Assembly: GCF_048593165.1 (NCBI RefSeq)
Contig: NZ_CP184271.1
Direction: 5' to 3' (one strand)
Length of the DNA: 64,000 bases
Source of the DNA: Pectobacterium sp013449375
Lineage (GTDB): Bacteria; Pseudomonadota; Gammaproteobacteria; Enterobacterales; Enterobacteriaceae
Shown: positions 52,313-61,476 of the stretch, piece after piece
Layout of the letters: each line of letters begins with the position of its first letter
Position numbering within the stretch: the stretch's first letter is position 1
The notes under the pieces: generated by a model
Database searches by the model: none
What the model was told of the DNA's origin: nothing
What the model saw: the letters and a program-made list of their open reading frames with translations, nothing else
Translations under genes and position numbers: made by a program

Positions 52313-53562
52313 CTTTTGAACGATTCGGGCGAACGATCGTGACCCAACATCTGCTGTACCAATTCCACGCAGTGCAGGAAGCGCGAATCGTAGTCCGACT
52401 CTTTGATGTAAACGTACGGGATATTATTGTCAGCCAGCATCGTTTTCAGCAGGTTCTGGAATTCCGAACGGGCGGTGGTGCTGCCTAAACTGCGCAGTCC
52501 ATCGGCCACCCACGGCGTATTGTTTTCCAACAAAATCACCAGATCGAAATGGTATTCGTCGATCAGCGCCTGAACGAACGGATGTTCACGTCCCTCGTAT
52601 TTCTTGCAGAATGCCTGCGTGGTGACGAAATCGGTGTCGATAAAGGCCACTTTATTGGCGTATTTGACGGCAAAATCAATGTACTGTGCTTGGCCCAACG
52701 CGATCTTGTCGTAGTCGGAGTATTGCAGCGCCATTTCGTCGCCCCCCAGATGAGAGAACACGTAATCGCGGCCATATTCCCAGGCGCTGGTGGTGTTGAA
52801 GATATTGGCGAGTTTATTGACTAGCGTGGATTTTCCGCTGGATTCACCGCCAAGAATGGCAACCGTGCGCACAAAGAACGGTTTCACCTCGGTCGGTATA
52901 TAGTCCCAATAGCGGAAGGGATCGTGACGAATCTGCGAACCGCTGATGTTCATAAAGGAGCGCTGCGGGTCGATCAGGACGGTATCAATTCCCAGATGCT
53001 CGCGGTATTGCGCGGCATCCTGTTCTTCGCTGGTGTAGACGAAATGGGGCATGATGCTTTTTTCCTGCATGAACGCTTGAATGCCTTTACTCCACACATC
53101 CCAACCGTGCGGATACGGTTCCATCCCTTGCTCATTGAAGGCATGAATATGAATGTTTTTCTGATACTTAAAGGTCTGCAATAGCCAACGTAGACGGTCA
53201 CTGACGGTAGGCTGTTGCGACATCGAGCTGTTCTCAAACAGCAGGCGGTCACGCGGTTCGTCGTAACCTAAGATCACATGCAGTTCATCGACCTGACTGC
53301 AGGCGCGCTGAATCAGATAAATATGGCCAGTGTGTAGCGGATAGAACTTGCCGAAGACGACGCCAATACTCTTTTCGTAACGTGGGAATTCCAGTTCAAG
53401 AAAACGATGCAGCGCTTCCAGCTTCTGCGCGCTAGGGCTTTTAATCTTGGCATTAAGTAATTGACTGAGATAGCCTTTGGTCATATCGGTCGCGTCGGCA
53501 ACCTGCTGTAGGGTGCAACCCTTCTGCCGGATGGCGGATTTCAGGTAATCAAATGATGACAT
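52309..53562 (-). CDS. nadR: Trifunctional NAD regulator/enzyme NadR
   Basis: 417 residues with three domains. N-terminal HTH (about 15-45: TLQQVADATDMTKGYLSQLLN) represses NAD genes; NMN adenylyltransferase (about 63-230) starts GVVFGKFYPLHTGHIYLIQRA; ribosylnicotinamide kinase (about 235-410) has Walker A GGESSGKSTLVNKLA. Overlaps the fau end by 4 bp in the opposite orientation. A perfect NadR-box palindrome lies 14 bp upstream of the start, so self-repression is likely (see separate entry). Confidence 0.96.
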   Translation of the reverse strand: MSSFDYLKSAIRQKGCTLQQVADATDMTKGYLSQLLNAKIKSPSAQKLEALHRFLELEFPRYEKSIGVVFGKFYPLHTGHIYLIQRACSQVDELHVILGYDEPRDRLLFENSSMSQQPTVSDRLRWLLQTFKYQKNIHIHAFNEQGMEPYPHGWDVWSKGIQAFMQEKSIMPHFVYTSEEQDAAQYREHLGIDTVLIDPQRSFMNISGSQIRHDPFRYWDYIPTEVKPFFVRTVAILGGESSGKSTLVNKLANIFNTTSAWEYGRDYVFSHLGGDEMALQYSDYDKIALGQAQYIDFAVKYANKVAFIDTDFVTTQAFCKKYEGREHPFVQALIDEYHFDLVILLENNTPWVADGLRSLGSTTARSEFQNLLKTMLADNNIPYVYIKESDYDSRFLHCVELVQQMLGHDRSPESFKS

Positions 53563-53575
53563 GGTGCGGCACTCT

Positions 53576-53593
53576 TGTTTAGCTTACTAAACA
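53576..53593. promoter_or_regulatory. NadR box upstream of nadR
   Basis: TGTTTAGCTTACTAAACA is an exact match to the NadR operator TGTTTA-N6-TAAACA. It lies 14 bp before the nadR ATG and likely overlaps or follows its promoter, predicting NAD/ATP-dependent autorepression. Confidence 0.8.
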
Positions 53594-53692
53594 AAGTATC
53601 ACAAAACACGGCAACCTCCGCTACTCTTTCACTCCGCAGTTTAGCTCAGGGCGAACAGGGTAAAGGGTAGCAGAGGGCTGTCTGAGGTTCGT

Positions 53693-55075
53693 TTAGAGAT
53701 CGTCGAGGATTGCCAGCGCGTCGGCCAGCTTTTTCACGCCGAACACCTGCATACTGGCAGGGGCTTTCTTCGGCATATTGGCATGAGGGACGATGGCGCG
53801 TTTGAAGCCGTGCTTGGCGGCTTCGGTAATCCGCTCTTGTCCACTGGGAACCGGGCGAATTTCGCCCGCCAGGCCGACTTCACCGAAGATGACGAGATCC
53901 TGTGGCAGCGGGCGATCGCGGAAGCTGGAGACGAGCGATAACAGGAGTGCCAGGTCGGCACTGGTTTCGGTGACTTTGACGCCGCCGACGACATTCACAA
54001 ACACATCCTGATCTGACATCTGCAAGCCGCCGTGGCGATGCAACACTGCCAACAGAATGGCTAAGCGGTTTTGTTCCAGCCCGACCGCCACGCGGCGCGG
54101 GTTGGACATCATCGATTGATCCACTAGCGCCTGAATTTCGACCAGCAGCGGGCGCGTGCCTTCCCACACCACCATCACGGAACTACCGGACGTTACTTCG
54201 TCCCCGCGACTAAGGAAAATCGCCGATGGATTGCTGACCTCGCGTAGTCCTTGTTCCGTCATCGCGAATACGCCCAGCTCGTTAACGGCACCGAAACGGT
54301 TTTTATGGCTGCGCAGAGTGCGGAAGCGGGAATCGGCATCGCCATCCAGCAGCACGGAACAGTCGATGCAGTGTTCTAATACTTTCGGCCCAGCGAGCGA
54401 GCCATCTTTGGTGACGTGGCCGACCATCACGATGGCGACGCCGCGTGTTTTGGCGAAGCGTGTCAGATACGCGGCGGTTTCACGCACCTGCGCCACGCTG
54501 CCGGGAGACGATTGAATATCGGCGAGGTGCATGACCTGAATGGAGTCGATCACCATCAGCTTCGGCTGTTCCTGCTCAGCGATCAGACAAATTTGTTCGA
54601 TGCTGGTTTCCGACAGCATGTTGAGATTCTGGGTCGGCAGATTAAGGCGGTGTGCCCGCATCGCCACCTGCTGCAAGGATTCTTCCCCAGTGACGTACAG
54701 GGTTTTCATGTTCTCTGACAGCTTGCAGAGCGTTTGCAGCAGTAAGGTACTTTTACCCGCACCGGGGTTACCGCCGATAAGAATCGCGCTACCGGGGACG
54801 ACGCCGCCGCCCAGTACGCGATCAAACTCCTGAAAACCGGTAGAAAAACGGGGCAGGGCTTCAAGGCTGATTTCCGAAAGTTTTTGTACCCGGCTGACGC
54901 CAGCACTCTCGCCCGCATAGCCGCTGAGACGGTCAGAACGTGATACGGAAGCAGAGGCCAGACGCACTTCGGTAATGGTGTTCCAGGCATGGCAGGCGCT
55001 GCACTGTCCTTGCCAGCGCGGGTAGTCAGCCCCGCACTCATTACATACAAACGCCCGTTTGACGGCTTTTGCCAC
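53693..55075 (-). CDS. radA: DNA repair protein RadA
   Basis: 460 residues, full length. RadA promotes branch migration in homologous recombination. N-terminal C4 zinc finger (C11, C14, C25, C28), RecA-like core with Walker A GGNPGAGKST (about 95-110), the RadA-specific SHKNRFGAVNELGVFAM motif, and a C-terminal Lon-protease-like domain (DVFVNVVGGVKVTETSADLALLLSLVSSF). 17 bp after the serB stop; serB-radA operon, as in E. coli. Confidence 0.96.
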   Translation of the reverse strand: MAKAVKRAFVCNECGADYPRWQGQCSACHAWNTITEVRLASASVSRSDRLSGYAGESAGVSRVQKLSEISLEALPRFSTGFQEFDRVLGGGVVPGSAILIGGNPGAGKSTLLLQTLCKLSENMKTLYVTGEESLQQVAMRAHRLNLPTQNLNMLSETSIEQICLIAEQEQPKLMVIDSIQVMHLADIQSSPGSVAQVRETAAYLTRFAKTRGVAIVMVGHVTKDGSLAGPKVLEHCIDCSVLLDGDADSRFRTLRSHKNRFGAVNELGVFAMTEQGLREVSNPSAIFLSRGDEVTSGSSVMVVWEGTRPLLVEIQALVDQSMMSNPRRVAVGLEQNRLAILLAVLHRHGGLQMSDQDVFVNVVGGVKVTETSADLALLLSLVSSFRDRPLPQDLVIFGEVGLAGEIRPVPSGQERITEAAKHGFKRAIVPHANMPKKAPASMQVFGVKKLADALAILDDL

Positions 55076-55092
55076 GTCTCACCTCCTACTGA

Positions 55093-56070
55093 TTAACGCT
55101 TTTCGTGTCTCATACTGCCGCTGAGAATGCACAGCACACCGGTTAGATCGGCATGACGGATGGTCACCGCAGATTGTTCATTGACCTTCGGTTTGGCGTG
55201 ATAGGCAATGCCTAAGCTGGCTGTTTTGATCATCGGCAGGTCGTTCGCGCCGTCACCGATGGCAACGGTCTGATGCATTGGGATTTCCAGCTTTTCCGCC
55301 AACTGTTGCAGCGTGGTCGCTTTATATTTTGCATCGACAATCTGGCCTATCACTTCGCCAGTCAGCTTGCCGTCTTGCATGCCTAATTCGTTGGCAACGG
55401 CGGCCACTAGGCCTAGTTCATCACGCAAATAATCGGCAAAGTAGGTAAATCCGCCCGATGCAATGGCAACGTGCCAGCCTGCTTCCTGAAGCTGGCTAAC
55501 CATATTACGCAAGCCCGGCATCAGTGGCAGCGTCTTAAGTACCGTTTTTAAAATAGTGGCGTCGGCACCTTTTAATGTCCCCACGCGCTGACGCAGGCTG
55601 GCGGCAAAATCCAGCTCGCCACGCATCGCGCGTTCGGTGACTTCAGCGACCAGTTCACCTGTGCCCGCCAGTTTGGCGATTTCATCAATACATTCGATCT
55701 GAATCGCGGTGGAATCCATGTCCATGACCAGTAAACCCGGCGCGCGTAATGTCGGTGCGTTACGCATAGGCGCAACATCAATCCCCAGTTCGTGTGCCAG
55801 TTTGGTCGCACGCGGCGTCAATGTGCCGGCTAAACGCACAACCTGATAATCGCCCACGCTCCAAGCGCTTACGATCACCATTGCGCTGCCCAGCTTACGC
55901 TGGTAGCGGGAAATCAGGTTTTTATCGAGAACGTCGCTATAAATAAGCCAGCCAGTGTCGCCAGCGCGGTAGTCAAGCGGCATCACTTCATCACCGCTCA
56001 GTGATAATGGCAGTCCCGGCCAACAGTTGATCTCATCAGGAAGATCACGATAGGTCAGACTATTCGACAT
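55093..56070 (-). CDS. serB: Phosphoserine phosphatase SerB
   Basis: 325 residues from MSNSLTYRDLPDEINCWPG at 56070; upstream in-frame residues are not conserved. Last step of L-serine synthesis. HAD-family motifs: LLVMDMDSTAIQ (nucleophile Asp), ASGGFTYF (Ser), and VAIGDGANDLPM. An N-terminal ACT-like region (1-100) is present, as in E. coli. Starts serB-radA; diverges from ytjB. Confidence 0.96.
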   Translation of the reverse strand: MSNSLTYRDLPDEINCWPGLPLSLSGDEVMPLDYRAGDTGWLIYSDVLDKNLISRYQRKLGSAMVIVSAWSVGDYQVVRLAGTLTPRATKLAHELGIDVAPMRNAPTLRAPGLLVMDMDSTAIQIECIDEIAKLAGTGELVAEVTERAMRGELDFAASLRQRVGTLKGADATILKTVLKTLPLMPGLRNMVSQLQEAGWHVAIASGGFTYFADYLRDELGLVAAVANELGMQDGKLTGEVIGQIVDAKYKATTLQQLAEKLEIPMHQTVAIGDGANDLPMIKTASLGIAYHAKPKVNEQSAVTIRHADLTGVLCILSGSMRHEKR

Positions 56071-56226
56071 GGAGAACATCCTCTGTTGGCAGTAGTGCGA
56101 TAAAGTTGTGCGATAAAGAGGGATGTGGCGTCGACCAAACATATCCCTCCAAAAACTGGGCAACAAGCTATCCTATCGTCGGCGCTTCTGGCAACATGAA
56201 AGTATCCAAATCGTGTAAGGATTATC

Positions 56227-56925
56227 ATGGTTCGCGCCCGGGTGAAATTTCGTCTACACCGCACGGCAATAGTGCTGATTTGCCTCGCCCTGCTGGTGGT
56301 ATTAATGCAAGGGGCGTCCTATTTCAGTTTGAGTCACCAGATGGCGCGATCTGAACAGGTTGAAGATCTGGCACGTACGCTCTCCAGACAGGTGGCTTAC
56401 AGCCTTTCTCCGTTGATGGGGAGCGTGGATGATAATAGCCAAAAGATTAATACCATTCTCAAACAACTTACCGATCATAGCCGTATTCTGGATGCCGGTG
56501 TGTATCAGCAGGACGGCTCGCTGGTGGCGCATGTTGGTGAACAGGTGCAACTGCGAGATAGGCTGGCGTTGGACGGCAATCGGGTCGGTAGCTACTTTAA
56601 CCATCAGTTGGTGCAGCCGATTGAAGGGAAAGAAGGGCCAATCGGCTTCCTGCGTATCACCTTAGATACCCATGTGCTGGCGACCGAAGCCAGACAGGTG
56701 GACAATACCACCAATATTCTGCGTCTGATGATTTTGTTGTCATTGGCTATCGGCATCATTCTGACCCGCACGCTGTTGCAGAATCGTCGAACTCGTTGGC
56801 AACAGTCGCCTTATCTTCTCACGGCGAGTACACCCGTGAAAGAAGAAGACGATGAAGCAGAGAGCGATACGCGGCCGAACGATGGGACGGTAGTGAAAAA
56901 GGACGAGAAAGAGAAAGGCCTCTGA
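56227..56925 (+). CDS. ytjB: YtjB (SmpA-type) membrane protein
   Basis: 232 residues with two membrane helices: RTAIVLICLALLVVLMQGASYFSL at the N-terminus and ILRLMILLSLAIGIILTRTLLQ at about 155-185, enclosing a periplasmic domain (about 35-155). The cytoplasmic tail is long, acidic and charged (EDDEAESDTRPNDG..VVKKDEKEKGL). Family role unknown; a conserved neighbour of serB in enterobacteria. ATG 56227 after GTAAGGATTATC. Confidence 0.9.
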   Translation: MVRARVKFRLHRTAIVLICLALLVVLMQGASYFSLSHQMARSEQVEDLARTLSRQVAYSLSPLMGSVDDNSQKINTILKQLTDHSRILDAGVYQQDGSLVAHVGEQVQLRDRLALDGNRVGSYFNHQLVQPIEGKEGPIGFLRITLDTHVLATEARQVDNTTNILRLMILLSLAIGIILTRTLLQNRRTRWQQSPYLLTASTPVKEEDDEAESDTRPNDGTVVKKDEKEKGL

Positions 56926-56934
56926 CACGCAATG

Positions 56935-56969
56935 ACTCCCCGTACAAACCGAGCGTTTGTACGGGGAGT
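56935..56969. terminator. Bidirectional terminator between ytjB and the 311-residue gene
   Basis: ACTCCCCGTACAAA (56935-56948) and TTTGTACGGGGAGT (56956-56969) form a perfect 14-bp stem between the two convergent stop codons. Confidence 0.8.
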
Positions 56970-56974
56970 GTGTG

Positions 56975-57910
56975 CTATTTTAACTGCTGCTGAAACTGGA
57001 ACCAGTGAGACTGAAATTTGCTGATGACGGAGAGATGATCGTTTTGGGTATAGCTGTCAGACGCCGTTGCAGAGATATAGTTACGAAAGCTGTCAAACAG
57101 CGAATTAGCCGGCGTTGAGGCTGCAAGAGAAAAGATTTGCTGACGTTGGACCTGCGTAGCCGATGTGCCTTCCGCATTTTTCTGTAGTTCTAGGAACGTC
57201 GTGTTTGTCTTCTCGGTGTCTCCCGCATCGACGCTGCGCTGATACTCATCTTGCAGAATGTTTTTTTCCAAGTTACTCAGCGCATCAGACTGGTATTTGA
57301 TGAAATCCTGAATATCTTTATCGGCTTTCTGGTGGGCGCTGCTATCCACATAACGGTTTTTCAGTTCTTCCAACTTTGCGGCTTTTAGCGTGATTTCGAT
57401 GCTATCAGTGGTATAGCTCCACGTTGTTACATCAGATGGTTTCGACAGTGCTTGATGAACCAGACCGACAAAATCCTCTTTACTGATGCCGCTGTCTGCT
57501 TTGAGGTTATTTGACCAGAGCTCAAGTGCCATTTCGTTGGTGCCGATGGGGTCAACCGATAACTTGATGTCTGGGTTAGTATTGGTCGTGTTGCTTTGCT
57601 GAATGAGATTCCGTGTTTTAAGAATATCCTCTAGCGCTTTACTTTTCTCCTCCTCAGTCAAGGAGGAAGAGGGGGGGTTACCTGCATTTTCTTTCAATCG
57701 TGCCAGCGCTTCTGCAGAAATTTTTATACTGTTGGGGAAGGTGACGGTTTTTCCGGTAATCGGATCGATGACTTTTATGCTGTCACGGTGGGTTGTAATG
57801 GACTTTGCCGTTGTCGATTTTTCTGTCGTTGACTGTGCTGTAGCTGATGGTGTCGCGGTGCTTTGGGCCTGAGAATTGCTATAACCCGTATTATTTACAG
57901 ACAAGCTCAT
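56975..57910 (-). CDS. Hypothetical 311-residue protein, Ser/Thr-rich N-terminus
   Basis: Not recognised. 311 residues, no signal peptide or membrane segment. The first about 45 residues are rich in Ser, Thr, Gln and Ala (NSQAQSTATPSATAQSTTEK), as in some secreted or type III-delivered proteins. A DPITGKTVTFPNSIKISAEALARL stretch follows, then a mostly helical, Asn/Ser-rich body (PSDVTTWSYTTDSIEITLKAAKLEELKNRY). AAGGAGAGAG precedes the ATG. It sits between the conserved ytjB and prfC genes, so it was probably inserted here. It may be a secreted effector, but no hrp-box-like promoter element is visible. Confidence 0.55.
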   Translation of the reverse strand: MSLSVNNTGYSNSQAQSTATPSATAQSTTEKSTTAKSITTHRDSIKVIDPITGKTVTFPNSIKISAEALARLKENAGNPPSSSLTEEEKSKALEDILKTRNLIQQSNTTNTNPDIKLSVDPIGTNEMALELWSNNLKADSGISKEDFVGLVHQALSKPSDVTTWSYTTDSIEITLKAAKLEELKNRYVDSSAHQKADKDIQDFIKYQSDALSNLEKNILQDEYQRSVDAGDTEKTNTTFLELQKNAEGTSATQVQRQQIFSLAASTPANSLFDSFRNYISATASDSYTQNDHLSVISKFQSHWFQFQQQLK

Positions 57911-58210
57911 ACTCTCTCCTTAAGTGCGATCAAGTGATTAAATATTGACCCAAACATTATCGGCAAATGTAGCTCTATTCTTTACAAAAGTTACTCTGTG
58001 TGATTGTTACGGTTAGGTACTGAATGGTGGGGAGGGAATACGGGCAATCGTGCCCTGCCTGCGGTTTATGCCATCACCGATTGTGTCTGCACGTTAAATC
58101 AGGGAAAATGCTCGGCTACCGTTTATTTCTGCTTTGCCTGACGATCTGCCATCGGTGTGTTGTTGACTTGATGCTGACGCCGGGTGGCTAACAAAAGAAA
58201 CCTGAAAATC
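57911..58210. other. Divergent promoter region upstream of prfC
   Basis: 300 bp between the 311-residue gene and prfC, containing promoters for both. Nothing else recognised. Confidence 0.4.
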
Positions 58211-59800
58211 ATGTCTCCAAGTGAATACGCCCGCGAAGTCTCTAAAAGAAGAACGTTCGCTATCATTTCTCACCCCGATGCCGGTAAAACCACGATTACC
58301 GAAAAGGTTCTGCTGTTCGGACAGGCGATCCAGACTGCTGGTACGGTAAAAGGGCGTGGTTCGAACCAGCATGCGAAATCCGACTGGATGGAGATGGAAA
58401 AGCAGCGTGGGATCTCCATCACCACGTCCGTGATGCAGTTTCCTTACCGTGATTGCTTGGTGAATCTGCTGGATACCCCAGGGCACGAAGACTTCTCCGA
58501 AGATACCTATCGTACGCTGACGGCGGTGGACTGCTGCCTGATGGTGATCGACGCCGCGAAAGGGGTCGAAGATCGTACGCGTAAGCTGATGGAAGTCACG
58601 CGTCTGCGCGATACCCCGATTCTGACGTTCATGAACAAACTTGACCGTGACATCCGCGATCCGATGGAAGTGCTGGATGAAGTCGAGAGCGAGCTTAAAA
58701 TTGCCTGTGCGCCGATTACTTGGCCGATTGGCTGCGGCAAACTGTTCAAAGGCGTGTACCACCTTTATAAAGATGAAACTTATCTGTACCAGACGGGTAA
58801 AGGCCATACGATTCAGGAAGTACGCATCGTTAAAGGGCTGGATAACCCAGAACTGGATACCGCGGTTGGTGAAGAACTGGCCGCACAGCTGCGTGAAGAG
58901 CTGGAACTGGTGAAAGGGGCATCGCATGAATTTGAGCTGGACGCGTTTCTGGCCGGTGAACTGACGCCAGTGTTCTTTGGTACAGCGTTGGGTAACTTTG
59001 GCGTTGACCACATGCTGGACGGCCTGGTTGCCTGGGCACCTGCGCCGATGCCGCGTAAAACGGATACCCGTGAAGTGACGGCGGCGGAAGAGAAATTCAC
59101 CGGCTTTGTGTTTAAGATTCAGGCCAACATGGACCCGAAACACCGTGACCGCGTGGCGTTTATGCGCGTGGTGTCTGGGAAATATGAAAAAAGCATGAAG
59201 CTGCGTCAGGTGCGTACGGGTAAAGACGTAGTGATTTCAGACGCGCTGACCTTTATGGCGGGTGACCGTTCCCACATTGAAGAAGCTTATCCCGGCGATA
59301 TCATCGGGTTACACAACCACGGCACTATTCAGATTGGCGATACGTTTACGCAGGGTGAAGACATGAAATTCACCGGCATTCCTAACTTTGCGCCTGAACT
59401 GTTCCGTCGTATCCGCTTGCGCGATCCGCTCAAGCAGAAGCAACTGCTGAAAGGGTTGGTACAGCTGTCTGAAGAAGGCGCGGTGCAGGTCTTCCGTCCA
59501 TTGACCAATAACGACCTTATCGTGGGTGCGGTCGGTGTGCTGCAGTTCGATGTGGTCGTTGCCCGTCTGAAAACGGAATATAACGTTGAGGCGATTTACG
59601 AGTCGGTCAACGTTTCTACGGCGCGTTGGGTTGAGTGCAGCGACGTGAAGAAATTCGAAGAGTTTAAGCGTAAGAACGAACTGCATCTGGCGCTGGATGG
59701 TGGGGATAATCTGGCCTATGTGGCACCGACGATGGTGAACCTGAACCTGACGCGGGAACGCTACCCAGAAGTGACGTTCCATCAAACACGCGAGCATTAA
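58211..59800 (+). CDS. prfC: Peptide chain release factor 3 PrfC
   Basis: 529 residues from MSPSEYAREVSKRRTFAI at 58211, identical in length to E. coli RF3; the GTG at 58184 would add nine residues. The GTPase recycles RF1/RF2 at termination. G motifs are HPDAGKTT (G1), RGISITTS (G2), DTPGHEDF (G3) and NKLDR (G4), followed by EF-Tu-like domains 2 and 3. Confidence 0.96.
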   Translation: MSPSEYAREVSKRRTFAIISHPDAGKTTITEKVLLFGQAIQTAGTVKGRGSNQHAKSDWMEMEKQRGISITTSVMQFPYRDCLVNLLDTPGHEDFSEDTYRTLTAVDCCLMVIDAAKGVEDRTRKLMEVTRLRDTPILTFMNKLDRDIRDPMEVLDEVESELKIACAPITWPIGCGKLFKGVYHLYKDETYLYQTGKGHTIQEVRIVKGLDNPELDTAVGEELAAQLREELELVKGASHEFELDAFLAGELTPVFFGTALGNFGVDHMLDGLVAWAPAPMPRKTDTREVTAAEEKFTGFVFKIQANMDPKHRDRVAFMRVVSGKYEKSMKLRQVRTGKDVVISDALTFMAGDRSHIEEAYPGDIIGLHNHGTIQIGDTFTQGEDMKFTGIPNFAPELFRRIRLRDPLKQKQLLKGLVQLSEEGAVQVFRPLTNNDLIVGAVGVLQFDVVVARLKTEYNVEAIYESVNVSTARWVECSDVKKFEEFKRKNELHLALDGGDNLAYVAPTMVNLNLTRERYPEVTFHQTREH

Positions 59801-59946
59801 TTTTTATCGCAACATTAATTTTTATCACGACACGCAGGTTTATAACGGGATCGGTTCACAACGAGATGGATTGATATGCCGCGATTTCACGGCAATCATC
59901 GTGGCTGTGTCGTCTAAATAGTAACCACATTGTTAACATGATCATT

Positions 59947-59992
59947 ACCCGGCTATGTTTGGTTTTAGACCAAAAATAGCTGGGTTTTTTAT
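59947..59992 (+). terminator. Terminator-like hairpin downstream of prfC
   Basis: CCCGGCTA and TAGCTGGG pair (one G-T) around an inner TTGGTTTTAGACCAA stem, followed by TTTTTTATTTTT. About 150 bp after prfC. Confidence 0.7.
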
Positions 59993-60123
59993 TTTTAAAA
60001 ACATTAAAAAACAATGTATTACATGTCTATTATGCAAGTTTCACCTTTTCATTCTGGTACCACAGACAAATCTGAATTGCTGTACATTTTCCCTCGTTCC
60101 TCTGTGATTTTTCATTCTGTGGG

Positions 60124-60133
60124 CTATAGTTAA
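60124..60133 (+). promoter_or_regulatory. Candidate sigmaS-type -10 element of osmY
   Basis: CTATAGTTAA resembles the CTATACTTAA-type extended -10 of sigmaS promoters. Its distance (about 235 bp to the ATG) fits the long leader of E. coli osmY. Assignment by pattern only. Confidence 0.35.
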
Positions 60134-60368
60134 CAGCGTGTTAACTTACTTGGCGTATTCAACTGTAAACGTAATTTGAGTTGGTTTATTGTTTTGATTT
60201 GTTTCGTCTTTGCAATTCAATACTCTGATTTTTTTATGCAAGAAGAGTGCATCATCGGAGCGTTGGTCGTGCCATTATCACCTTGATTTGTTGATGGCTG
60301 TGCAGGCGTTAATGTGGCCCCAAATAGCGTATTTCGGGTTTATAGAGAGCATAAGAAGGAAGACATCG

Positions 60369-60977
60369 ATGAAAAAGACCACACTGAAACAATCGCTGAT
60401 CGTAGTTGCTCTGGGTTCTATTCTGGCTGGTGGTGCGATGGCCGAAGAAACGTTAGGGCAGAAAGTAGAACGTATCGCGGATACAACGGGTGCAAAAATC
60501 GATAGTTCCGCTAACAAAGCCTCTGACTATATGAGCGACAGCGCGATCACGGCAAAAGTGAAGAGTGCGTTGCTGGAAGACAAATCGATTACCAGCAGCG
60601 ATATTTCCGTCGAAACGTCCAAAGGTGTCGTTACGTTGAGCGGGTTTGTAAGCAGTCAGGCACTCAGCACCCGCGCGGTGGAAATTGCCACGCAGGTTGA
60701 GGGCGTCGAGTCCGTCAGCGACAAATTGCAGGTGAAAGATAACCCATCACAGTCGGTTGGCGCGTATGCCGATGATGCCGTGGTGACCAGCACGATTAAA
60801 GCCAAACTGCTGGCAGATGACATTGTTCCGTCCCGTAAAGTGAAAGTCGAAACGCAGGCTGGCGTCGTGCAGCTGAGCGGCGAGGTGGACAGCAAAGCGC
60901 AGTCCGATCGGGCTGAAAGTATTGCGAAGGCCGTTGACGGCGTGAAAAGCGTCAAGAATGACCTGGCAGTGAAATAA
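60369..60977 (+). CDS. osmY: Periplasmic osmotic-stress protein OsmY
   Basis: 202 residues from MKKTTLKQSLIVVALGSIL, the E. coli size; the in-frame extension upstream is leader. Signal peptide cleaved after AMA. Two BON domains (about 55-120 and 135-202), each with D..I...VK..L.......S..I.VET..GVV.LSG.V. Induced by osmotic stress and in stationary phase in E. coli, with chaperone-like activity. AGGAAG upstream of ATG. Confidence 0.95.
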   Translation: MKKTTLKQSLIVVALGSILAGGAMAEETLGQKVERIADTTGAKIDSSANKASDYMSDSAITAKVKSALLEDKSITSSDISVETSKGVVTLSGFVSSQALSTRAVEIATQVEGVESVSDKLQVKDNPSQSVGAYADDAVVTSTIKAKLLADDIVPSRKVKVETQAGVVQLSGEVDSKAQSDRAESIAKAVDGVKSVKNDLAVK

Positions 60978-60994
60978 CCGTCGCCATACCGTAC

Positions 60995-61022
60995 AGGGTT
61001 ATCCGTAATCGCGGATAACCCT
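60995..61022 (+). terminator. Hairpin after osmY
   Basis: AGGGTTATCCG (60995-61005) and CGGATAACCCT (61012-61022) form a perfect 11-bp stem 17 bp after the osmY stop; no T tract, so partial read-through to ytjA is possible. Confidence 0.65.
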
Positions 61023-61128
61023 ACCTAATCCGCACAATAAAACACCACTTGTGGATACGCAGTCAGGACGCAAGAATCGCGTCAGGATGACCACCATGAT
61101 TTTTCATTTTGTCTGGTAAGGAGAGCGT

Positions 61129-61290
61129 ATGTTTCGTTGGGGCATTATATTTCTAGTTATCGCACTGATCGCGGCAGCACTGGGGTTCGGCGGACTGGCC
61201 GGTACAGCAGCTGGTGCGGCGAAAATCGTCTTTGTGGTCGGTATTATTCTGTTTCTGCTTAGCTTGTTCACAGGGCGAAAACGACCGTAG
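61129..61290 (+). CDS. ytjA: Small DUF1328 membrane protein YtjA
   Basis: 53 residues, the E. coli YtjA size, starting MFRWGIIFLVIALIAAALGFGG and ending FTGRKRP. Two membrane helices with the DUF1328 GFGGLAGTAAGAAKIVF turn. TAAGGAGAGCG precedes ATG 61129. Follows osmY as in E. coli; function unknown. Confidence 0.92.
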   Translation: MFRWGIIFLVIALIAAALGFGGLAGTAAGAAKIVFVVGIILFLLSLFTGRKRP

Positions 61291-61476
61291 CACAGCATCT
61301 TCTTTCATTCTTTCTCCATAGAAAGAAATGTCATACAGAGCACACAGCCGCGCCATGCGGCTGTCACACTTTACTGACACAATATTTTCATCAACACAAT
61401 ATTTTCTATTAACACCGTATCGTCCACAGATACGCCACGCGTGTTTGCGGTATTTCGACGGTTTATCAGGAGGGTT

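Larger units (their letters stand above)
59801..60368. other. prfC-osmY intergenic region
   Basis: 570 bp. It contains a terminator-like stem near 59947-59985 with a following T tract, and an AT-rich stretch leading to osmY. The candidate osmY -10 region (60124) implies an untranslated leader of about 230 nt, in line with the long leader known for E. coli osmY. No gene in between. Confidence 0.55.

Noticed and set aside
58184..58210. GTG start adding nine residues to prfC
   Set aside because: The downstream ATG gives the exact 529-residue length of E. coli RF3.
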